Assembly (NCBI GenBank): GCA_977006965.1
Contig: OZ345352.1
Span: 3,968,001 to 4,032,000, forward strand
Source: Phymatolithon calcareum
Lineage: Eukaryota; Rhodophyta; Florideophyceae; Hapalidiales
Direction of reading: 5' to 3'
Length of the DNA: 64,000 nucleotides
The notes below the pieces were generated by a model, which was not told where the DNA came from, searched no databases, and was given only the letters and a program-made list of their open reading frames with translations. Shown piece after piece: positions 21,699 through 30,270 of this stretch. The stretch's first letter is position 1; every line of letters begins with the position of its first letter. Both the position numbers and the translations under genes were made by a program.

Positions 21699-23318
21699 TA
21701 TCTTCATCGATCCTCTGTTGTTCATCATCTGCATCGGTTGGACAATAAACAGTGGGAAAAGTACATTTGTCCTTCACATTTGGCATCTTTGATTCAACAT
21801 TAGTTGTCTGTTCTCCGGCACATATGGCCATCCAATTGTCAATGTGTGCGCTTTGCTCGGAGACCTGTCTGTTTCCCCACAGAGTGCGGCCAATTGTACT
21901 TCGCAAGAAAGGTCCAGAAAGTAAAAGGCCGACGCACTGCGATCAAATCCAAGTTGGTTCCCAAGATTCTGCGCAGCCAGACCCAAACCATCGCCAGCAT
22001 CATGCTCATCATTCATTGGCTCATTGTCTTGATTTCCGCACATGCCGTCGCTCCACGATCCGACACTTAAGAATATTGCGAGCCATTCCAGTTCAGCAAC
22101 TTCAAATCCATTAGCTCTCTCTCCGATATCGGCCGGTAGTTCATCTCGACAACGCCTGAGTTTTCCCGAAATGTTTTTGTAACTGCAGTGACCTGCGTCT
22201 TCTTCACCTGGTTTCATTAACTTGTGAGGTGTATCGAATGGTAAACCTCTTCCGTTCAAGCACGCTTGCGAGAGGAATTCCTGTTTGCTGAAGGTCCCTT
22301 TGCGCATCTTGGGATAGTTGATCCATTTTTTGAACGGTAAGAAGCTATGACCTGCATCTACTCCAACTTCTTCATCGCTTTGGCCACTGATGCTTCTGCT
22401 ATCTTCATTCGCCGAAGTTCTAGTCTTGCGAGAGTGAAGAGCAGCACTCATAAGTAGTTCAGCAACAAACCGGTCTCTAGCATTCTCGTAACTTACAGGA
22501 TGATCCTCCTCTGGTTCTCCACTGCACACTTTTTTCATATCAGCCAGCCATTCAGGTAAGGAATTTGCAACGAGAAGAGTGGCCCAACGAAGCCAAATCT
22601 CCACTGGTTCTTTGGATTCCATGCGAGGTCCTCGAGAAGTGGAAGAGTGTGAATGCGCTTGGACGATCCACCAGAAAAATCCAGGTAACCGCAGAACATT
22701 TCGGACAGTGTACCATATTCGTTTCCAGATTCGAGTCATGTCGGCAGTAGTTTTGACATCGTCTTGTTGCGCTGTTGAAAGAAATCGAAAGTAGCATAAC
22801 ACTTCTCCTTCCACAAGCCTGTTTTCGATTATCGTATCGTTAACTTTTACCCCATCAGCTTCTTCCATGAGCTCCATCACGATGTCTTTATCCGAACTGG
22901 GACCATCGCCGTCTTCTCCGTTCTGCTTCAACCCATATCCAAGCGACATCATGCACATCCGTGATGACACAAACCATTGTTTAAAGATTTGAAGCTGCCA
23001 AAGACCCCACATCGTCCGGCACATATGAAGAATGGCAAACATGAAAGCAACCACAGCTGCATTCATCTCGTTATAATCTCCTGCCATGAACTGGATGAAT
23101 ATGTAGACAGGCATATATACCATGGGCACGGCGGCGATGAAAAGGTGCAAAATTCCTTTTTTACGTGTCTCGCGAACAGACTTCCAAGACGAGGAGACGA
23201 AATCGTTTCCGGCGATCGCAGTCCAAGCGGCTATTGACCCTAAGTAGGCGCCACACGAAAAAGCAAAGTTGCCGGCGATATTCTTGTAAAATTGTATGTT
23301 GGGGTCCATGTCACACAT
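21699..23318 (-). pseudogene. N-terminal half of a split membrane/Sel1-repeat protein gene
   Basis: The minus-strand frame from 23318 runs 514 residues to 21774. It starts M-C-D-M-D-P-N-I and has about three or four hydrophobic segments in the first 130 residues (A-G-N-F-A-F-S-C-G-A-Y-L-G; L-H-L-F-I-A-A-V-P-M-V-Y-M; A-A-V-V-A-F-M-F-A-I-L-H). A long acidic soluble region follows. After a frameshift somewhere in 21790-21930 the reading continues to D-E-D-N-P-F-S-Y, exactly where the LINE target duplication begins; the partner fragment resumes with P-F-S-Y-V-R-L-A-A-E-K. Both halves are therefore one former gene of more than 1300 codons. I recognise no catalytic domain. Confidence 0.75.
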
Positions 23319-24690
23319 CGTGTACGGATTTGGCGTTGTCGAGTTAAAAGGTTACGATTTGAAGTCAATACTTCTTGTGCAAGTCTGAACTAAGCGGTCG
23401 CCAGACGGAATGTGCATGATATTATGAACGGGAGCGTGGAGTGTTGAAATCACTGTACACAAAAGCAGCCTGTTGAGGCCCGATCTATACCAGCAGAAAA
23501 TATCGTCGGGAACTTGATGCACTGGACCAAGTCATGGTGGTCTCGTATCCTCTGCACATCTGGACCCGGTGGCCTTGGCCATTTATTCACTCTCTTGCCA
23601 CTAGCCGTGGGCACCGCCCATGGGCACCGGCGGTAATGCTGCGGGCCCAGGACTTTATCCAATTAGAAGGCTCCTACACAAGAAAAATTAAAGCGCGACA
23701 CGTTCGTGATGAATTGGGAAATTTTATCTGATATTGAAAAAATTGGCTTTACTCAAAATCATCTCGCTGGAGTAGGAAACCGGTGCATGGCAAAAGACTA
23801 CGATCTGTGATGTGTTGGCAGGGTTTCAGTGAGGCGAGTCAGAAGTTAGACATCGGATGTCATAGTTCCACAACTTCACTGCCGCATAGTGTGACACATG
23901 AACGTGGACTAATTTTCCCTCTCGACGCCCCTCTGGGGACCATAGGAGTGATTTTGTAGATCATCAACCCGTGGAACACCCACCATAAGAAAGTCAGAGA
24001 TGCTGGAAATGGCAGTTGATACTGCCCAAAGAAAATGTCCGAAATCAACTACTTTTAAGTACTTGATTTCGGACATTTAAAGATGAGAACGTAAGCGAAG
24101 GATTGTAGCGCAACGAAGAGTCTCTCAGGTGCAATGATAATTGACAAACGGAGCTCCAATTAAACAGAAATCCGATCCAGAAGGTACTCATCACCGGACA
24201 GAATTAAGCCAAATTTTCTTGCCACACAAAAAGGCGCCCCAACCGTCTGCAGATACGTTGGTGACCGGCGCACTACATCCTAACCCGTTGCGGAAGAAGT
24301 TATACGGCAAGCTTGTCCATCAAGGCCTCGGCCCTTAATGCACGGCTGGCGCTTTACGCCGGATGCTTCGACGTCTGTACCTTAGCTTTGCGTCGGAGGG
24401 CTTGAGACGATTTCGACATTCCGCTGGTTCTTCAGCCGACGATGACCGCTTCGCTACTCACACAATCGTCCTCAACTCTGTTCTACGCTAACTTTGCCCA
24501 CCGTATTACGTCAGCGTGCCTCTGAGTGTGCAATTTGATGCATGCTAAGTACACGTGGCCAATGCATCACGCACATGACCTGAACAATGGCACCAATCCA
24601 GGCGAACGTCAGCACAGTCGTCAAAGTTTCTCCATCAGAGAAACCGTCAACCTCTCCCTCGTCGCTACATCTACCATCCTCCCCTGATTG
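23319..24690. other. Intergenic; 16-bp inverted repeat and SINE-like fragment
   Basis: No gene is recognised. A perfect inverted repeat with 16-bp arms (AAATGTCCGAAATCAA and its reverse complement) and a 14-nt loop is at 24033-24078. A piece of the GAA-tailed SINE-like family lies at about 23896-24010. Confidence 0.55.
23896..24010 (-). mobile_element. GAA-tailed SINE-like fragment
   Basis: ACATGAACGTGGACTAATTT followed by TCCC and, further on, GGGGACC, CCGTGGAACACCCACCATAAGA matches the reverse complement of the copy at 29335-29560. The tail end is missing. Confidence 0.6.
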
Positions 24691-24714
24691 TCCCCGATCA
24701 ACCACATCGTGACC

Positions 24715-25815
24715 ATGGCGTTCGTCCCAGCAATCGGTCTCACCCCTCGCTCGCGCCTCCCCTCGCGCACCGCGCACCCGAACGTCCCATGTCTCCCGCG
24801 CCGGGGCGCGCCACGTGCAGTGCTGGAGTCGACCGCCGCAAGTGACGTGAAGCTCTCCCAGTATGAGCAGCTGTCGCGCATGACGACAATCGTAGAGGAC
24901 ACCGGCGAAATCGAAATGATTCGCGAGCACGCCCCGTTCGCCGCCACCACGAACCCCTCGCTGGTCGCCAAAGCTGCCGAACTTCCAGAGTACTCTTCGC
25001 TCCTCGACGAGGCTGCCGCGTACGGGCGCGCCAAGGTGTCTGAAGGCGGTGCGAAACGGCTTTCTGTCGTGCGTAACAAACTGTTCACTCTGTTCGGTGC
25101 GCGCATTCTTGACTACGTTCCCGGTGATGTGTCCACGGAGGTTGATGCGCGCCTCTCCTTTGACGCCGAGGCGCAGATCGCTGTCGCGCAGGAAATCATC
25201 GCCATGTACGAGGAGATCGGGGTGAAACGTGAGCGCGTCCTCATCAAACTGGCCGCGACATGGGAGGGCGTTCAGGCATGCGCAGCGCTGGAGGAGATGG
25301 GGATCAAGACGAATGTGACATTGCTCTTCTCGCTCGCGCAGGCGGCGGCGGCCGCGGAGGCGGATGCGTATCTGATCAGTCCTTTTGTGGGGCGCATTCT
25401 AGACTGGCATAAGCAGGATCGCGGTGTGGAGAGTATTCCCGTGGAGGAGGACCCTGGGGTGTTGAGTGTGCGCGGGATTTACGATTATTACAAGTGTCAT
25501 GGATATGAGACTATTGTGATGGGCGCTAGTTTCAGGACTATGGATGAGATTTTGGCACTGGCTGGATGTGATCGACTTACCATTGCACCCAAGTTTATCG
25601 CGCAGCTCAAGGAGAGTGATGAACATGTGCCGAGGATGCTTAGTCGACCGGGGGCGGAGAGATGCACGGTGGGGAAGATGAAGTTGGATGAGAAGGAATT
25701 TAGGTGGATGATGAATGAGGACGCGATGGCGACGGAGAAATTGGCGCAGGGCATTCGTGGATTTGCGAAGGACTTGGAGAAACTTGATGCGAAATTGAAT
25801 AAGCTTTTGTTGTAG
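24715..25815 (+). CDS. Transaldolase, plastid-targeted
   Basis: Transaldolase moves a dihydroxyacetone unit between sugar phosphates in the pentose phosphate pathway through a lysine Schiff base. From the Met at 24715 the protein has 366 residues. The first 40 or so form a basic, acid-poor leader beginning M-A-F-V, as in red-algal and glaucophyte plastid transit peptides. The mature part has A-T-T-N-P-S-L-V, D-Y-V-P-G-D-V-S-T-E-V-D-A-R, V-L-I-K-L-A-A-T-W-E-G (Schiff-base Lys), N-V-T-L-L-F-S-L-A-Q, Y-L-I-S-P-F-V-G-R and M-G-A-S-F-R, as in TalB-type enzymes. A Met nine codons upstream (24688) is possible, but ACCATGG context and the leader favour 24715. It is intronless and convergent with the channel gene ending at 26061. 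Confidence 0.93.
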   Translation: MAFVPAIGLTPRSRLPSRTAHPNVPCLPRRGAPRAVLESTAASDVKLSQYEQLSRMTTIVEDTGEIEMIREHAPFAATTNPSLVAKAAELPEYSSLLDEAAAYGRAKVSEGGAKRLSVVRNKLFTLFGARILDYVPGDVSTEVDARLSFDAEAQIAVAQEIIAMYEEIGVKRERVLIKLAATWEGVQACAALEEMGIKTNVTLLFSLAQAAAAAEADAYLISPFVGRILDWHKQDRGVESIPVEEDPGVLSVRGIYDYYKCHGYETIVMGASFRTMDEILALAGCDRLTIAPKFIAQLKESDEHVPRMLSRPGAERCTVGKMKLDEKEFRWMMNEDAMATEKLAQGIRGFAKDLEKLDAKLNKLLL

Positions 25816-26060
25816 TTGAATGCGATTGATTTGCAAAGTACGGTTGTGATGTGGCTGCTTAGTTGAAGTTTTTTACAAAGTCAGATGAGTACGCAATATG
25901 GATTAGCTTTTCCACTTCCATACTTGATCCATTGCCGACCGGCAAGCACAATATGCACATGAGATGAATACCACAAAAGGCATGTCAACTTTAGTTGAAG
26001 TAAAACGCAATAAGTCCTCTACAACGACACATTCGCCATCCGCGCGCAGTGCACTCTCAT

Positions 26061-27374
26061 CTAAACCGCATGCGGCCCACCATCAGTATCCGTCCCAATT
26101 TCAAACGTCCCATCCGGATCCATAGAAACCTTCCGAGCCGTCCACTCGCTATCCATAATGCGTTGATAATGCGCACGAATGGAAGTCTCATCGCGCGGTA
26201 TATTCCCCTGAGCGATATTCCTCAGCGTGAGCAATACAACCACAACAATCATAGTGGTAGCAATACCCGCCGCAACAAATGCAATAATCCACGGAAAAGT
26301 CTCCTGCAATTCGCGTGCCACAATGGTGGCCAGATTGGCAGCAGTAGACAGGGGGAAAATATACGCCCACCAGGTGATGGAGAAGCGACGTGTCCAGTAC
26401 TGCCGGAACACGCGCATGAGTAGCAGGTAGATGAAGAATGTGACGGCGACGAAGAACCATGTAAAATCGTCCATTTGTTCCGCACCGATGTTCTTCTGCA
26501 GATCCATATGCGCGATGGCGGCCGTAGCCGGCGGCGCAATGAAGAGGAACATAGTGGGACTTGCCTTCTCCCCTTCATCTGCGAGTGTTTTACTCAGAAA
26601 GGCGAAGACGGCCACGAAGACAAGCAACCAGAAGAGAATGCCGGTGTTTAACGACATCTTTGCGAGATTATCCTCCTGCACCAGCGCGCCCAGGGCTCCA
26701 AGGATGAAAAACTCCGTGGTGGCCATGAAGAACGTCGCGTGCACCCGTCGTAAAGAATACCCCGTCGCGAACAGCCAATCCCCATACCAATACAGCGCCA
26801 AACAGAACTGATAAATCAGCAGTGCGTAAAACAAAATACGCATACTCAGCCCTGTGTGCAACGACTGCTTGAACCGTATGGGCAAACTGAGTGCCAACGT
26901 ACTGACAACGATAGCAGGACTAGCGAAAAAGCTTGTAAGTTTGTTACTGGTGAAGTCCCTTTTCAGCAAATGGGGATAACGGAAAGCACGAAGTATCTGC
27001 AGGGAGAAAATCACGGTGGCTACAATTGTGGAGAATATCCACATGGTGTAGGAGATGAAATGTGGAAGCTTGCCGGCCTCGGCGAGAGAGTCTAGCATTC
27101 CCGTGTAGGCAGAGCAGCCAAGCGCCATACCGGCATGGGTGATGTTGAGTTGCACTAGGAAGGCACGACCCATCTTCTCGCGCACTTGATCGGGAGTCGG
27201 GTTTGGAAGGGGGCGCTTGTCGCGGGCGAGCACCCAGCCCATTACGTCGCCTTGTACGGTCGGGGGGACGGTGTCGGGGAGGGAGATGTTGCCGGTCGAT
27301 TCGGAGGGGACTAGGTTGTTTGCAGAGGAGGAGGAGACCGTGCGGCCGCGCAGGAAACGGGGGCCGCGAGCCAT
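26061..27374 (-). CDS. SLAC1/TehA-type (TDT family) anion channel or transporter
   Basis: 437 residues, with a soluble N-terminus of about 85 residues and then about ten hydrophobic helices, the fold of the tellurite-resistance/dicarboxylate transporter family. The segment S-I-T-W-W-A-Y-I-F-P-L-S-T-A-A-N-L-A matches the family's W-A-Y-F-P-L helix region. Plant SLAC1 members are plasma-membrane anion channels and fungal relatives export sulfite or malate; the substrate cannot be told from sequence alone. The start at 27374 is the first Met of the open frame and lies downstream of a GC-rich region with GTGGGA repeats. It converges with the transaldolase gene, 245 bp apart. Confidence 0.85.
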   Translation of the reverse strand: MARGPRFLRGRTVSSSSANNLVPSESTGNISLPDTVPPTVQGDVMGWVLARDKRPLPNPTPDQVREKMGRAFLVQLNITHAGMALGCSAYTGMLDSLAEAGKLPHFISYTMWIFSTIVATVIFSLQILRAFRYPHLLKRDFTSNKLTSFFASPAIVVSTLALSLPIRFKQSLHTGLSMRILFYALLIYQFCLALYWYGDWLFATGYSLRRVHATFFMATTEFFILGALGALVQEDNLAKMSLNTGILFWLLVFVAVFAFLSKTLADEGEKASPTMFLFIAPPATAAIAHMDLQKNIGAEQMDDFTWFFVAVTFFIYLLLMRVFRQYWTRRFSITWWAYIFPLSTAANLATIVARELQETFPWIIAFVAAGIATTMIVVVVLLTLRNIAQGNIPRDETSIRAHYQRIMDSEWTARKVSMDPDGTFEIGTDTDGGPHAV

Positions 27375-27433
27375 GGCGGAGAAACCGGAGGTGGAGGCGG
27401 CGAGGGGGGGTGGAATCGGATGGGGAGCCGTGA

Positions 27434-27460
27434 TGGGAGTGGGAGTGGGAGTGGGAGTGG
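27434..27460. repeat. GTGGGA microsatellite
   Basis: About four tandem copies of a six-base unit just upstream of the channel gene start, in its likely promoter or 5' UTR. Confidence 0.8.
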
Positions 27461-27599
27461 TGCGATGTTTTTCGTCGAACGGAAGTTCACGGTTCGAGAA
27501 TTGGTCTGCTTTCCGCGCGTACCCGACGACCGGGGAGATGCAGGCGAGCGTCGGTCAAAGGTGGATTGCCTTGTTCGGGGGATAGGGGATGGGAGTCAG

Positions 27600-29330
27600 T
27601 GGGGAGTAATTTAGAGCTAAGTGTAGAAATGGGGGTTGCGGCGAAACAAATGGCGGGGCTGTTGTGAACGTAGTCCATTTTCGTCACAGGAATGTGGTTG
27701 GCACCGGAGTGAGTGGGAATTGTCCTGCTACAAAGAAGGATAAATGTTTGGATCTGCGGTATTGCTTTCCCGTCGCGCCGTGTTGATCGGCAACCTGTTC
27801 GTTGTGTAAACTTAAGATCCCAGCATGGTGAGCCCCGGCTGCTGTAATGGGTGACATAATATATGTATCGTTTCTTTGATTGTATTGGCAGATTCGGGAC
27901 GATGTCTCAAATCAGGCAGTTTTTGCGCTGTTGTCAAATTTCACTACGGTCCACACGAGTCGCCTATCTTCAGTATGTCAGGTACGACCAACGTGGCGGA
28001 GCAAAGTGGAAGCAACGACGCGTTTCAAATGGCCGAGCTTATCGGACCAACGGGGACGCAGAATACGATTCACGCGGGACCAGTGGACGACTCTTCTGAT
28101 GGCGCGGTGAGGCAATTTCAGCATCTTTTTGAAATACTACGTGCAACGTGATTCCCGCACTTTGCAGGACGTCTCTTCGCGATGGACGGGCCATAATTTA
28201 CTGTTTTGGGGCCAGACCGACGAGGATGAGCGAGAGAGGCTGACGTATTTGAATTGTGCTCGACCAAGTGCAGTGGCAGCGGCCTTTGTCGCCGTGATTG
28301 GTTCACCAGCACTGGCGGCACAAGTGGTGATTTAACTCCCTTGCCGGACACGGACATCGGGCGACCATGGATTGGCGTGCACTCCAAAGCTTCATCAGAT
28401 TGTTGTCGAGATCGAAGAAAAAACAGTTTAATTTTCGAGACAAGGAAATTATTCAAGTTTATACACACAGCCACATGCCATATCATACACTATTGTGCAC
28501 AGGGCTGTCTTGAGTAGCATTATCTCAGGCGCCGGCACGATCCGGTGGTACAGTTGGCAAAAACCTCTGATCCTGTCGAGGACCGTAGGGCGATCCCGGG
28601 GTGGCTTTTGGTCCGTCCTGTACTGTGTCGCGTAAGCCGCGCTGTCGAGCGATTTGAATTGTTCCCTGTTGTACCCATGCTTTCGATCGGTCCAGGCACC
28701 CCAATATGGAACGTCATTCTGTACTGTTAGTACAGTATGATAGCATCTACATGCGAGATGAAGATGCCAATGTCGAAGGGCCTTGCGTGAACCTGAAAGA
28801 GAACGAGACAAGAACCCCCGTTACAAGACAATACGAGAACAAGCTGTATTCTAAAGTTTTTCCTCCATCCTTCAACTCCTTTGTGAGAGATGTGGATGTG
28901 GCAAGACCATCATGCTGCGGCGGAGGGTAAATCTCCTTTAGTCAATGGTTTTATACCGCAAAGTAAGCTTTTCTTTGTCTGACGTATGACAGATACTACG
29001 CGAAAATATCCTTGCCGGCACACGAGGGAAGGAAGTGGGCCGATGCACTACAACCCATCGTAGTTCTATAAAAAACTGCATCTCTCTCCACTGTACGACT
29101 GTACTGCAGCGAGGCGGGGTAGTACCCTCTCATCGATCGATCGACCAAATAAACATTTTGGTGCACTAATTTCACTGACCTGTAGTCACGCACTCTTGCC
29201 AGCAAAGCCTGCATCAGTTGTAGGACGATCATCGAACATTCCCCCCTCCCCCAATTGTAAGCGAGAACACCGGAAACGACCATCGTTGCCTTATGCTACC
29301 GACATGGCCTCGTGGCATGAACTTCGAAAG
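27600..29330. other. 1.7 kb without a recognised gene
   Basis: Several overlapping short frames on both strands, none with a recognisable domain or a clear coding bias. Confidence 0.45.
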
Positions 29331-29334
29331 TCTG

Positions 29335-29560
29335 AAGAAGAAGAAGTAGAAGAAAATTAGATTTTCAGATACAAGTTACCTACGCATATGTTGACGCTTG
29401 GAGCCGCTTTTCGAGTGCCAAGAAAACATGGCTTGATTCTGCCCGAGGAAGATTCTCTTATGGTGGATGTTTCACGGTTCGGTGGTCAAGAAAAACCCAC
29501 CACAGGTCCCCTGTGGGGCCTCGTGGGGGAAATTAGTTCACGTTCATGTCTCACACAGGG
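29335..29560 (+). mobile_element. GAA-tailed SINE-like element
   Basis: It starts with GAAGAAGAAGAAGTAGAAGA, continues GTTACCTACGCATATGTTGA-CGCTTGG, and ends CCCTGTGGGGCCTCGTGGGGGAAATTAGTTCACG (two adjoining blocks). The same order of blocks occurs at 33232-33420, 39836-40015 and 59303-59475. Read from the opposite strand the element ends in a CTT-type simple repeat, as many SINE tails do. No pol III boxes are clear. Confidence 0.65.
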
Positions 29561-29719
29561 GGTCCGATTTGCAGGGCGTGTTTACTCTGCTGAGTAGGGA
29601 TATACGCTGTCGATAGCCTCGAACATTTTGAAGAATGAAGGAAGAAATGAGATACCACTGATTCTAAGTCCAAATGTTGTACGAATTTTAAACCATTTAT
29701 TTTTTTACAAAAGTCAGCG

Positions 29720-29890
29720 TATGCTTTATCCATCTAACTCTGCATGTGGAGTGCGAAAATGCAACAGGACAATCCTTTTTTGTGTGCAACAGAGAATTAA
29801 AGAACACAGACTGCACCCCAGAAGAGGATCCCCATTCGGAGAACTGCAGTATGCATTTCTTCAGGATTCACAACTTAAGCAAGGGCCTCC
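29720..29890 (+). repeat. Hint-gene 5'-flank repeat
   Basis: GCTTTATCCATCTAACTCTG to CTTAAGCAAGGGCCTCCTC is repeated at 62275-62450 in front of the third Hint gene and, inverted, at about 60150-60310. It is absent from the outer edge of the right palindrome arm, where a SINE-like element sits instead. It is therefore ancestral 5' flank of the family. Confidence 0.7.
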
Positions 29891-30151
29891 TCTATTCTCT
29901 TCTACGTCCCACTTTCGGAAACAAAAAGGAAACGACGTGTTCGATTCAAAATTTGTGAAACGCTTCCGCGCTCTTCTCAATGCACGTTTCCTGAGAAAGT
30001 TGAAACCAAGGGCTCTTTTCACACTTTCACTCTGTGTTCGTCGCACCATACAACTTGTGTACCACATTGGGAAACACCGCCACGCCAACGGATCCCGCCA
30101 ACCCACCGTGTGGAACATTCTCTCTCCCCCTGTCCCGACTGTCTCCCTACC

Positions 30152-30160
30152 TTATATAAT
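30152..30160 (+). promoter_or_regulatory. TATA-like box of Hint gene 1
   Basis: TTATATAAT lies about 110 bp before the ATG in CTACCTTATATAATGGACAC. The same context is found before the other two Hint genes at similar spacing (39536-39544 and 62721-62729). Confidence 0.55.
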
Positions 30161-30270
30161 GGACACGAAACTACAGCCAACTCCTCATCACCAAGTCAAC
30201 TCACGACGACGTCACAACAAGTACACCAACACATTACAACTCATTTCGTGCAACAGTCAAAGCGAGCAGT

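Noticed and set aside
24033-24078. Rho-independent-type terminator
   Set aside because: It is a perfect inverted repeat, but the genome is eukaryotic, no gene ends next to it and there is no suitable U-tract. I record it only as an inverted repeat.
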